Source: an uncultured Candidatus Melainabacteria bacterium
GTDB lineage: Bacteria; Cyanobacteriota; Vampirovibrionia; Gastranaerophilales; Gastranaerophilaceae
DNA: 29,048 bases
Assembly (NCBI GenBank): GCA_934699705.1
Contig: CAKUXD010000022.1
Span: 1-29,048, forward strand
Direction: 5' to 3'
Shown here: positions 8,101-15,039 of the stretch, one piece after another
How the letters are laid out: the number at the start of each line of letters is the position of its first letter
Position numbering within the stretch: position 1 is the first letter of the stretch
Notes under the pieces: model-generated
Seen by the model: only the letters and a program-made list of their open reading frames with translations
Told to the model about the DNA's origin: nothing
Database searches by the model: none
Made by a program: the position numbers and the translations under genes

Positions 8101-8866
8101 ACAAATTCTTGAAGAAACACTTAAACAATACAAAAATAACGATATTATGGACTCACAAGCAATTACGACTTGGAATTTAATCAGCGTATTAAATAGCATA
8201 ATGCGTAATCAACTTGATGGTATTCAAGACGAATTATTCCAAATTGTAACCTTCGTAAATAATAATAACGACATATTTAGCAAAAATATATTAAAATTAT
8301 TACTTGGAAAAGTTCTTAAAGAAAAAGGAAAATTCAAACAAGCACTTGCAATTTATTCAGAACAAGTTTCTCATTTTGCAACAGAAAAGAACGCTTTGGG
8401 TGTATTGATATCATGGTACTTCATTTCAGAGGTTACATTATTAACCGCAGGGCCAGAAAAATCTCTTGAATACTCATTAAAAGCACTTGATATTGCACAA
8501 AGTCCAAAAATTCAAAACTTCTATTTTATCACTCAATTTAATAAAATAATTGGTGAAGCGTATTTGGCATTACAAGATTATGATTCAGCAAAAGCATATA
8601 TCGAAAGCGCAATCGGCATAGCTAGACAATTTGACTTGCTCGATACTTTATCAGAATTATACTTCTTGTATGGTAAATATTTACAAGAATTATCAACAAT
8701 CAAATCAGATTCTCAACGTGATTATGCAGTAAGTGCCTTCAAAATGTATGATAAAGCCGTAAATCTTGCTCAAAACCTACATAACGGCTTACTTGTAAGT
8801 ACAGTAATGGCTGCAAATACAGAACTACGCCGTTATTGCCAAAAAAATGGCATAATTATCAGATAA
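5141..8866 (+). CDS. Triple zinc-ribbon STAND/AAA-type ATPase with helical repeats
   Basis: The protein has 1241 residues. It opens with three zinc ribbons, each with two CxxC pairs: C3/C6/C17/C20, C28/C31/C42/C45 and C53/C56/C67/C70. A long basic, Q-rich linker follows (about 75-345), with a short coiled-coil-like segment rich in L and Q near 183-222. An ATPase domain starts near 355. Its Walker A is GASGIGKN (G376 to N383), and its Walker B is TVFVFDNFEH with D504 followed by N, the DNxEH style of AfsR/MalT-like STAND proteins. A winged-helix-like part and many TPR-like helical repeats fill about 640-1241. The Walker A has N where S or T normally binds Mg-nucleotide, which is unusual. Such proteins act as signal-responsive scaffolds or regulators; no output domain is evident here. 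It is last in its unit, directly before a terminator. Confidence 0.82.
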   Translation: MICPRCKKQIPNEAINCPHCNIKIGTRCKHCGAYNLIYNKSCVECGTELVKFCPKCKSANFPNASVCRKCGHSFKKSTKKIANKSGLTPPRQFVLPEISKKQPKRKKALTNSVIQETKNVQRSSIINVNNQPNYSKLEGGPLAPEKELLKNYDHMLSKRTSAKKVSNSTKQLTNKKRTKVAKKKVQSAENEALQLQLNTLQAQLSGLQQQLNVLPQQLNAMNMTPTPQVQEQKAEQTENQSNNTEIITEKPKSNQKSVLPKSQKNEIKKPSIHNNSAIKNKTPKGILPLKSNVLPNRRNVIPNPRKVQQPKNILSEAASRHFKITEPKPEVTVPIKPAKNTGNFEYSPNLFTQQSAKNILVNTLLNTSVSIVSLSGASGIGKNIVLRATIDELKENQFVWLIGKCTPLSQITPCGLFQDILLSFFNVPNFCVNTQKLRKDSMKFFKTEFPNLKYDEIDDLINFLYPEKSAYYETIFKNKQRTFSILRKVFDTISSRMQTVFVFDNFEHIDNMSYEFLKTLIHAQTGLQNTKFILTYNEPKSAKTYLYDKSLTDNSYADVSLIPFNDSQTDTFINQYNPLFVGTSQSLRETIHTQTGGNPAYIEQILNLVTDSSRNYISFSLPESFEAVVKRRLEILKQENSMVYELLIAASVLGLKFYPVVLNQLFKIDDKAFVELFSSLLDLNYITPVNESAYEFKSTILWKTILEIGRKDRNFMNINEKLFVILSGFTLSSHSSLALIATNLNENLSALNAWSEVVRQTAAIGDENIYIMAQKYSLVLVKKLQGMNSSLIKNNIYERLGKIMSFNNPKAAIEYLPKVIEHVRRLEDNLKEFELTGYLTQCCHKVGNHFGVIECVDNAVANIDPSYDLEIAMVKSRKLESLLKIGNFGEIVELIDTELLPAFEKNLDTTRQHKNIKIEDLFETWLQTYLILANALVLQGDNRSIGVVSTIFEIIEKNHIHNDLYICKTKLTLALANTLKGDIKESEQILEETLKQYKNNDIMDSQAITTWNLISVLNSIMRNQLDGIQDELFQIVTFVNNNNDIFSKNILKLLLGKVLKEKGKFKQALAIYSEQVSHFATEKNALGVLISWYFISEVTLLTAGPEKSLEYSLKALDIAQSPKIQNFYFITQFNKIIGEAYLALQDYDSAKAYIESAIGIARQFDLLDTLSELYFLYGKYLQELSTIKSDSQRDYAVSAFKMYDKAVNLAQNLHNGLLVSTVMAANTELRRYCQKNGIIIR

Positions 8867-8885
8867 AATTTTATTTTTACATATT

Positions 8886-8922
8886 AAAAGACCTACCAAA
8901 AAAAAGGGTAGGTCTTTTAAAA
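8886..8922. terminator. Bidirectional terminator between convergent genes
   Basis: The arms AAAAGACCTACC (8886-8897) and GGTAGGTCTTTT (8907-8918) form a perfect 12-bp stem with an A-rich 9-nt loop. It lies between the stop at 8866 (plus) and the stop at 8951 (minus), so it serves both. Confidence 0.9.
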
Positions 8923-8950
8923 AAATATAAGTTAGTGAAATTTTATTTCG

Positions 8951-9529
8951 TTATGCTTTTGCATCAAGAGCTTTTGCTGCATCTCTTTTGTCTAATGCAT
9001 TACAAACTTTAACACCAAGTTTGTTAGCAAATGGAGTAACAGCTACTGGTACAAAGAATCTGTTAATTGAAGAACATACAACTAAGTCAATTGCGTTTTT
9101 AGCACCAGCTTTTAATGCTGCATTCTTAGCTGCGTCGTAGCCTTTACCAGAGATAGCGTTTGCGAATTTATCACAAACTTTACCAGATACCTTACCTAAT
9201 GCTTTAGATACACCGTATGTTAAAGCAGTTGAGATACCGAATGTTAAAGCTTGGTTTAAAGCTGCAGTAATTCTTTCATTTTTAGTTTTCTTTTTATCAG
9301 TTAAGTTTTTGTAAACATATAAACCTGATGTAACAGCTGAACTTGCAGTTGATAAATGAACCATTAAGTTTTGGCTATTACCAAGTTTTTCCATACCTTT
9401 AACAAATGCATCTGAGTTACCAACTTTGCCTAAGCCAGTAGCAACCATATCAGTCATTTTGTCCATTGCGCCTGTAAATTTAACATTTTGTGCTTTTGGA
9501 GCTACACTATTAATTGCTGGAACGTTCAT
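8951..9529 (-). CDS. F-x-G motif protein, paralogue of the upstream gene
   Basis: The protein has 192 residues. Near the N-terminus it carries AQNVKFTGAMDKM, the F-x-G motif. The body is alanine- and lysine-rich with several weakly hydrophobic helices (for example ALNQALTFGISTALTYGVSK, about residues 89-108), so it may associate with membranes, though no segment is a clear transmembrane helix. Its ATG overlaps the stop of the upstream gene in TAATG (1-base overlap), with GGAGG about 10 nt before, so translation is coupled. It aligns loosely along its length with that upstream protein: F-T-G, then ASS..(A/V)..(A/S)G.L, then FGISTA versus FAITST, then a VP.A motif near the end. Function is unknown. 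Confidence 0.78.
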   Translation of the reverse strand: MNVPAINSVAPKAQNVKFTGAMDKMTDMVATGLGKVGNSDAFVKGMEKLGNSQNLMVHLSTASSAVTSGLYVYKNLTDKKKTKNERITAALNQALTFGISTALTYGVSKALGKVSGKVCDKFANAISGKGYDAAKNAALKAGAKNAIDLVVCSSINRFFVPVAVTPFANKLGVKVCNALDKRDAAKALDAKA

Positions 9530-10134
9530 TATTTTGTACCTCCTTTGAAGTTATCTAAAACAGGGCGTTGAGAATCTTGAGCTTGAGCAACTACTGGAGC
9601 TTGAGGAGCTGGTGCTGGAGCTGCATTTTTTTTCTTTTTACCAAATAAAACATCACCAACTACGTGTGATAATTTAGAAGTCAACAATGCTCTTGGAACT
9701 GCCAAGATAATATCTGGACCGAAAGATAAAACTTTTTTAACGTTCTTTTCTAATGCTGGATTAGATTTCATTTTTTCAGATAATTTTGGTAAATACTTGT
9801 CTGTATTACCCATAACTTTTTTCAAACCTGCTGAAATAGGTTTCATAACTGTTGATGTAATTGCAAAACCAATTACTGCTGACGCAATTGCGTGAGCTGC
9901 TGCATTACCTTTGTTTTTTTGTTCTTGTTCGTTTTTAGCTGGTAATGCCATAATTGCTGCAGGTCGCAAAACACCTGCCATAATCAATGATGAAGCTGCA
10001 TTAAATGTTGCAGAATTTTCACCTGCAAATTTAGCAACTGATTCGAATGCTTTTGAGCCAACCAATTTATCAACCACACCTGTAAATTGAGGTTGAGCGG
10101 CTTTTTGCATTGCTCCTACTGGATTAATTGCCAT
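9529..10134 (-). CDS. F-x-G motif protein with C-terminal FKGG, function unknown
   Basis: The protein has 201 residues when started at ATG 10134. A GTG at 10143 would add MFI, but the ribosome binding site AAGGAAAAG overlaps that codon and is correctly spaced only for the ATG. The N-terminus is MAINPVGAMQKAAQPQFTG, carrying the F-x-G motif, and the C-terminus repeats a variant, DNFKGGTK. Between them are two weakly hydrophobic stretches (about 45-65 and 83-101), a basic KKKKN patch and an Ala-Pro-rich tail. It is the first gene of a coupled pair with its paralogue at 8951. The shared upstream element (10172-10200) lies 38 nt before the start. No known family is recognised. Confidence 0.78.
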   Translation of the reverse strand: MAINPVGAMQKAAQPQFTGVVDKLVGSKAFESVAKFAGENSATFNAASSLIMAGVLRPAAIMALPAKNEQEQKNKGNAAAHAIASAVIGFAITSTVMKPISAGLKKVMGNTDKYLPKLSEKMKSNPALEKNVKKVLSFGPDIILAVPRALLTSKLSHVVGDVLFGKKKKNAAPAPAPQAPVVAQAQDSQRPVLDNFKGGTK

Positions 10135-10171
10135 GATAAACACTTTTCCTTTATTTCACTAACACACCATG

Positions 10172-10200
10172 TTAAAGTATCGTAATTAAAAAAATTTGCT
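10172..10200 (-). promoter_or_regulatory. Shared upstream element, copy D (putative promoter)
   Basis: On the minus strand it reads AGCAAA, T7, AATTACGA, then TACTTTAA. It ends 38 nt before the ATG at 10134. It has the same order of blocks as copies A and B. The middle differs, so the conserved parts are the GCAA-T7 block and the ACTTTA block. Confidence 0.42.
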
Positions 10201-10208
10201 ATCATGGA

Positions 10209-10231
10209 TTAACCTTTGTTACAAAAGTTAA
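10209..10231 (-). terminator. Possible weak terminator after the helicase gene
   Basis: On the minus strand TTAACTTTTG, loop TAA, CAAAGGTTAA gives a 10-bp stem with one G-U pair, 2 nt after the helicase stop. The nearest T-run is about 15 nt away, so it may not terminate efficiently. Confidence 0.35.
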
Positions 10232-10233
10232 TA

Positions 10234-12531
10234 TCAATCAACATCAATTGGTTCGCGCAGAATATTTTCAATAGCTTCTCTTGCAGTAAATACAAGCGCT
10301 TCTGGAATATTGTCAATTGTACATAATTGTCTTAATACATCGACTGTTCTTTTAAATACTCTTACAATATCACCTTCGCCAATATCAACTTCATCAATAA
10401 TAGACTGCCATTCAGCACCATTTACCCACATTTCAATTAGTGGAGCGAAGAAGGAATTCAAATTCATCGGTTCTTCCACTCCATTATTTTTTTGAACTTT
10501 GTCAACTTTTTTTCTAATATTTCTAATTAAATTCAAAGTTTTTCTAACTTTAGGCGAGAGTGGAATTTGAGCATAGTTATCAAAACGCATTTCTTCAGTT
10601 GTTACAGAACATATTACCGACGCTAACTCTGCTGGAGATAATTCTTCTAAAATACCAGAAAAAATGATTTCAGCTAAATACAATTCATTTTCTGAACGGA
10701 TTTGAGAAACAGTTACTCCTCGTTCTGTCGGATAATCGTCTTTGATGTAACCTAACTCAATTAAAGCACCTCTGTGGCTCATAAATTTATTCCAAAATAC
10801 ATCTTTTTGTATTTCAATATCTTTTTCTAATTTTCTTTGTTTAGAAATATATCTTTCTAAAACCTCAACATCTTTCACATGTTTTTTATACAATTTGCAT
10901 CTATCACAAGTAAATTCTTGCATGCGATGCAACAAATCTTTTGTAGTTTTTTCAAAAGCCAAAAATGCCTCATCTAAAGGGCGTTTTTTATTTTTTTCTT
11001 GTTTTCTGACTGTTTTACAGGTTTGTCTATTTGCAACATACATATTTTTAATTTTAATATATTCAAATAAATCTTCATTTGTTAAACCGCAATAGCATTT
11101 AAAAGCATTTAATTCGTCAATAGTTTTTTGATTTCGTTCTTTTTGAAGAAGTAATGGTGCAAGTCTTGTATTTGAAGAAAAATAACCAAAACTTTTCAAA
11201 ATAAGTTGTTTTGCTTCTTCAAGATTAAATCTTTGTAATAAATTCAATACCATGGAATATCTTGGAGAAAATCTGCTTTCAAGGTCATTCGCACTTGATA
11301 AAACGAGTTCTGCAACGTCTTGCGGTGTCTGATAAGGACTTCCAACGATTGTAACATAGCCAATTTCGTCCATGCCTCTACGACCCGCACGACCAGACAT
11401 TTGTAAAAATTCACTCGCAGTTAACTGACGATGTCCACTATCAGTCCTTTTAGTAATAGAAGAAATTACAGTCGAACGAGCGGGCATGTTGATACCTGCT
11501 GCGAGTGTTTCTGTTGCAAAAACAACCTTAATAAGTCCTTCTTGAAATAATTTTTCAACTAAAACCTTCCATGCTGGTAATAATCCGGCATGATGCGAGG
11601 CAACCCCACATAACAAATATTCTAAATGTTTATTTTTTGCTAAATAATAATTTTCTGCAATATATTCATCGACAATTTCTTGAATTTTCTGTTGTTCTTC
11701 TTTTGTAACAAGACATAAATTTGCACATTTTTCCATTTGCTCATCACATTTTTTACGAGAGAACGTAAAATAAATAGCGGGAAGCATGTTTTGTTCTGCA
11801 AGATTTCTTACGACATTTTTAACGGGACTTTGTGCCTTTTTATTTTTATTACGACCGAACTGTCTTGGCTCTGGCTTAATCTTGTTATTTAAAGCTCCTG
11901 ACGGTGTTAAAAGCGGTAATAACTTATATGGTTGCGAACTATCATAATAATAAAATCTTAAAGGAACAGGTCTAAAATCAGTATTAACGAGTTCGCAAGT
12001 AGGGTGAACAGAATTTATCCACGCAGTAAGCTGGTCGCAATTTGCAACAGTCGCAGAAAGAGCTACAATTTGAACATTTGTTGGGCAATAGATAATACTT
12101 TCTTCCCAAACAGTACCTCTATCCTCATCGTTCATGTAATGAACTTCATCAAGAACAACATATTTCACGTCTTTTAAATTATCTGCAACAGAACCTAAAT
12201 TTGTACCATAAAGCATGTTTCTAAAAACTTCGGTTGTCATAACGACAATTTGCCCATTTCTGTTAATAGAAGTATCTCCTGTAAGTAAGCCTACCTTATC
12301 GTAGCCGTATTTTTTACCAAAATCATTATATTTTTGATTAGAAAGCGCTTTTAAAGGTGTTGTATAAAAAATTCTTGTACCATCTTCAAGCGCTCTATGA
12401 ATTGCGTGTTGAGCGATAACAGTTTTTCCTGCACCAGTCGGCGCGCAAACTACAACGCTTTTACCTTCATTAATGATATTACATGCTTCTTTTTGAAAAT
12501 CATCTAATTCAAATGGAAATCCGTATGACAT
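10234..12531 (-). CDS. Ski2/Mtr4-like superfamily 2 RNA helicase
   Basis: The protein has 765 residues from ATG 12531. A GTG at 12540 is also in frame, but AGGAG lies only 2 nt from it and 11 nt from the ATG, so the ATG is preferred. Helicase motifs in order: the Q-like start FELDDFQKEA, motif I CAPTGAGKT (K36), motif II LDEVH (about 130-135), motif III LSAT (about 153), and motif VI QMSGRAGRRG (about 380). After the RecA-like pair comes a middle region with a cysteine cluster (CDRC) and a C-terminal helical part typical of the DSHCT region of Ski2/Mtr4 proteins. These use ATP to unwind structured RNA for processing or decay. It stands alone between unrelated genes. The family is confident; the in vivo substrate is not known. 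Confidence 0.9.
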   Translation of the reverse strand: MSYGFPFELDDFQKEACNIINEGKSVVVCAPTGAGKTVIAQHAIHRALEDGTRIFYTTPLKALSNQKYNDFGKKYGYDKVGLLTGDTSINRNGQIVVMTTEVFRNMLYGTNLGSVADNLKDVKYVVLDEVHYMNDEDRGTVWEESIIYCPTNVQIVALSATVANCDQLTAWINSVHPTCELVNTDFRPVPLRFYYYDSSQPYKLLPLLTPSGALNNKIKPEPRQFGRNKNKKAQSPVKNVVRNLAEQNMLPAIYFTFSRKKCDEQMEKCANLCLVTKEEQQKIQEIVDEYIAENYYLAKNKHLEYLLCGVASHHAGLLPAWKVLVEKLFQEGLIKVVFATETLAAGINMPARSTVISSITKRTDSGHRQLTASEFLQMSGRAGRRGMDEIGYVTIVGSPYQTPQDVAELVLSSANDLESRFSPRYSMVLNLLQRFNLEEAKQLILKSFGYFSSNTRLAPLLLQKERNQKTIDELNAFKCYCGLTNEDLFEYIKIKNMYVANRQTCKTVRKQEKNKKRPLDEAFLAFEKTTKDLLHRMQEFTCDRCKLYKKHVKDVEVLERYISKQRKLEKDIEIQKDVFWNKFMSHRGALIELGYIKDDYPTERGVTVSQIRSENELYLAEIIFSGILEELSPAELASVICSVTTEEMRFDNYAQIPLSPKVRKTLNLIRNIRKKVDKVQKNNGVEEPMNLNSFFAPLIEMWVNGAEWQSIIDEVDIGEGDIVRVFKRTVDVLRQLCTIDNIPEALVFTAREAIENILREPIDVD

Positions 12532-12593
12532 ATTAAACACTTCTCCTATTCCATATATACAGAATAACAGATATTTTAAGGTTTGGCATAATA

Positions 12594-12611
12594 TAAAGTA
12601 TTTTTTACAAT
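12594..12611 (-). promoter_or_regulatory. ACTTTAT-containing element before the helicase gene
   Basis: On the minus strand this reads TTGTAAAAAATACTTTAT, matching the downstream half of copy B (TTGTAAAAAAATACTTTAT) except for one A. The GGCAA-T7 half is missing, and the distance to the start at 12531 is longer, 63 nt. It is a partial relative of the shared element. Confidence 0.3.
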
Positions 12612-12667
12612 TAAACTGATAAGAAAAAGATAGCGCAACAAGTGCGGTATGACGCTAAAAATAATAA

Positions 12668-13162
12668 CTACGACATACTTCTATAATTATATTTATATAT
12701 ACCTACCTTATTTAGAGTTTTTTCTACTTCATCATCACAACCTCGATAAAACCCGTAAAAATCAACAGTACTCTCATTATTAAGAATTAGTTCATACTCA
12801 CATTTATAAAAATTTAAATTTAAAAGGTCTTTCCAAGCAAATCTTTTATGTTTGTAAGCTGTTATATCACAAAGCGGAATAATTCTATCTTTAATTTTTA
12901 GATAACCTTGAGACTCATTATAAAAAATAAAAGGTGTTTTAACATAGACGAAAATGTGGTAAACAAAAAAAAGACCTAACAAAAAAGTCCAAAAATAATC
13001 AAAATGATTAATATCACTAGTGTTAAGTAAACCTTTAATCGAAAAATATAAAAGAACTATGCCTAAAACAAATATTATAAAAGAAATAATGTTCCACCGA
13101 AAAAGAGTACATCTTGACGGAAAGAGCATTATTTCATTATTTTCTATTTTATTTTTTAACAT
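12668..13162 (-). CDS. Small membrane protein, unknown
   Basis: The protein has 164 residues and two membrane helices: IISFIIFVLGIVLLYFSI (about 26-43) and YFWTFLLGLFFVYHIFVYV (about 56-74). A soluble C-terminal half of about 85 residues follows (beta-rich appearance: GYLKIKDRIIPLCDITAYKH, then CEYELILN), which resembles the layout of bacterial PH-like domain proteins but is not a confident match. The ATG overlaps the stop of serS in TAATG, and there is no separate Shine-Dalgarno, so translation probably depends on serS. It is A/T- and aromatic-rich, like many small membrane proteins. Function is unknown. Confidence 0.65.
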   Translation of the reverse strand: MLKNKIENNEIMLFPSRCTLFRWNIISFIIFVLGIVLLYFSIKGLLNTSDINHFDYFWTFLLGLFFVYHIFVYVKTPFIFYNESQGYLKIKDRIIPLCDITAYKHKRFAWKDLLNLNFYKCEYELILNNESTVDFYGFYRGCDDEVEKTLNKVGIYKYNYRSMS

Positions 13163-14427
13163 TATATTTTATCAAATCCAGTATATTTTCTTAGAACTTC
13201 TGGAACGATAATCGTACCGTCTGCCTGTTGGAAGTTTTCAATAATAGCTGCAACTGTTCTGCCAACTGCAAGACCTGAGCCATTAATTGTATGAACAAAT
13301 CTTGTTTTGCCAGTTGATTTTTCTTTGTAACGAATATTTGCACGACGTGCCTGATAATCGCCAAAGTTAGAACAACTAGAGATTTCTTTATATGCATTAT
13401 AAGACGGCATCCAAACTTCCAAGTCCCAACATTTATTTGCAGAAAAACCAATATCACCAGTTGATAAAGCAACCCTTCTAAATGGAAGATTTAATTTTTT
13501 CAACATTTCTTCAGCATCTTCTGTCAACTTTTCATGCTCCATTGGAGAAGTTTCAGGGGTACATAATTTCACCATTTCAACCTTGTTAAATTGGTGAACT
13601 CTGATTAAGCCTCTTGTATCTTTACCAGCAGAACCTGCTTCACGTCTAAAACAAGGAGTGTAAGCAGTCATATATTTTGGTAAATCATCTTCTGATAAGA
13701 TTTCATTTTGATAAATATTTGTTACAGGAACTTCAGCAGTCGGAATTAAGTATAAATCTTCATCAACACATTTGTACATGTCTTCTTTAAATTTTGGTAA
13801 TTGTCCTGTGCCTGTCATTGTTGCCGCATTACACATAAATGGCGGAAGAATTTCTTCATAACCTTGATTTTCTGTATGTTCATCTAAAAAGAAATTTATA
13901 ACAGCACGTTCTAATTTTGCACCTTTACCTCTGTATAAAGTAAATCTTGATTGAGAAATTTTAACCCCTCTTTCAAAATCTACAAGATTTTTTTCTTCAC
14001 ATAAATCCCAATGAGCTTTAAATTCAAAATCAAATTTTGTAGGCTCGCCCCATTTTGAAACTTCTACATTATCTGCATCAGAAGCCCCTATCGGAGTTGT
14101 TTCATCAGGAATATTTGGTGTATATAACAATAAATTACGTTGTTTTTCGTCTAATTCAACTTGTTTTTCTTCCAAGGCTTTTATTTCATCGCCTAATTTA
14201 CGAACATCTTCTTGAATAGCGTCAGTATTTTCACCATTTTTTTTCATCATACCGATTTTTTGAGAGTCATTTTTACGTTTTGCTCTTAATTCATCAGCCT
14301 GAGTTTGTATTTGACGACGTTCTTCATCAACCTCTAAAACTGCATCAATTGACAATTCTGGATTACGTCTTCTTAGTAATTCATTAATTTTTTCAGGATT
14401 TTCTCTAATTAATTTAATGTCTAACAT
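13162..14427 (-). CDS. serS: Seryl-tRNA synthetase
   Basis: This enzyme charges tRNA-Ser with serine in the cytoplasm. From ATG 14427 the protein has 421 residues, the usual length, and begins MLDIKLIRENPEKINELLRR. A longer in-frame extension upstream has no family match, and AGAAGG lies about 7 nt before this ATG. Residues about 25-110 form the N-terminal coiled coil that grips the tRNA long arm. Class II motifs are present: motif 2 FRREAGSAGKDTRGLIRVHQ (about 275-294) and motif 3 NGSGLAVGRTVAAIIE (about 385-400), plus TAEVPVTN in the active site. It ends overlapping the small membrane protein gene. Confidence 0.97.
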   Translation of the reverse strand: MLDIKLIRENPEKINELLRRRNPELSIDAVLEVDEERRQIQTQADELRAKRKNDSQKIGMMKKNGENTDAIQEDVRKLGDEIKALEEKQVELDEKQRNLLLYTPNIPDETTPIGASDADNVEVSKWGEPTKFDFEFKAHWDLCEEKNLVDFERGVKISQSRFTLYRGKGAKLERAVINFFLDEHTENQGYEEILPPFMCNAATMTGTGQLPKFKEDMYKCVDEDLYLIPTAEVPVTNIYQNEILSEDDLPKYMTAYTPCFRREAGSAGKDTRGLIRVHQFNKVEMVKLCTPETSPMEHEKLTEDAEEMLKKLNLPFRRVALSTGDIGFSANKCWDLEVWMPSYNAYKEISSCSNFGDYQARRANIRYKEKSTGKTRFVHTINGSGLAVGRTVAAIIENFQQADGTIIVPEVLRKYTGFDKI

Positions 14428-14455
14428 TCCTAACCTTCTTTCTACATATAAATAT

Positions 14456-14484
14456 AATTTAGTAAAAATATGAATAATAATCAA
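14456..14484 (-). promoter_or_regulatory. Candidate serS promoter
   Basis: On the minus strand TTGATT, 17 nt, TAAATT. It would give a leader of about 22 nt to the ATG at 14427, which carries AGAAGG. The -10 match is modest in this AT-rich gap. The 221-nt region 14428-14648 between divergent genes holds no other recognisable feature. Confidence 0.33.
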
Positions 14485-14648
14485 GAATTTATTACTATAT
14501 ATAAATACATTAAACGGGTGGTAACAAAACATGTAAAATAACAGATAATATTACTGTAATAAAAAGACTTACAAAACATACATCACATAGTTGATAACAA
14601 ACATGCCAAAAACATGGATAATAGTTTTGTAATGGGAGAAAAGGTAAT

Positions 14649-15026
14649 ATGATAAACGGGATTAACAATAACGATAATAATGAATTAATCAACGCAAGAC
14701 TTGGCGGACAAAGCGAAGTTGCAAATGTTGTAACCAACCCGATTGGGAATAATAATCCATATACAAAAGAAGCAAAGTTGAACTTTATAGATGTAAGTGC
14801 AATTTCAAAAGACGCATATTATCTATACCAACGTGAACAAGATGTAAATTATTTTAATAAAATTGCTCTTTCTGGCATGAACGATAATTCATACAATGAC
14901 AGAGTGGAAGCATTATTTGCCCAAGGTGTTACTGACCCATTTACGGTTGATGATACCGATAAATTAGCAAATGTTTTACTAGAAAATGATGATTTTTTGA
15001 AAGATATTGAATTTAATATGTTATAA
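14649..15026 (+). CDS. Hypothetical small acidic protein
   Basis: The protein has 125 residues, with an ATG behind GGGAGAAAAGG. It starts MINGINNNDNNELINARLGG, an Asn-rich disordered-looking segment. A helical part with aromatic residues follows (SAISKDAYYLYQREQDVNYF, about 55-74), then an acidic tail with D, L and N, ending IEFNML. There is no signal peptide, membrane segment or cysteine. The TPR gene starts 13 nt after its stop, so they may share a transcript. I recognise no family; the form suits a small adaptor or cytoplasmic regulator, but nothing in the sequence proves it. Confidence 0.7.
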   Translation: MINGINNNDNNELINARLGGQSEVANVVTNPIGNNNPYTKEAKLNFIDVSAISKDAYYLYQREQDVNYFNKIALSGMNDNSYNDRVEALFAQGVTDPFTVDDTDKLANVLLENDDFLKDIEFNML

Positions 15027-15027
15027 T
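14997..15027 (+). promoter_or_regulatory. Extended -10 promoter overlapping the preceding stop codon
   Basis: TTGAAA (14997-15002), 19 nt, then TGTTATAAT with a perfect TATAAT at 15022-15027. The -10 overlaps the TAA stop of the preceding gene. It leaves only 12 nt to the ATG at 15040, so the leader would be about 6 nt. Confidence 0.4.
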
Positions 15028-15039
15028 TATAGTTAAGTT

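Noticed and set aside
12628..12655. Inverted repeat TAGCG...CGCTA after the small membrane protein gene
   Set aside because: Only a 5-bp stem with a long loop and no T-run on either strand at the right place; not a credible terminator.
13191..13472. A 93-codon frame on the same strand inside serS
   Set aside because: Frame-shifted shadow of serS, which is intact with all class II motifs. No frameshift is needed.
14428..14532. N-terminal extension of serS by 35 residues
   Set aside because: The extension is a hydrophobic, Tyr-rich string unlike any SerRS. The ATG at 14427 has a Shine-Dalgarno and gives the conserved start and standard length.
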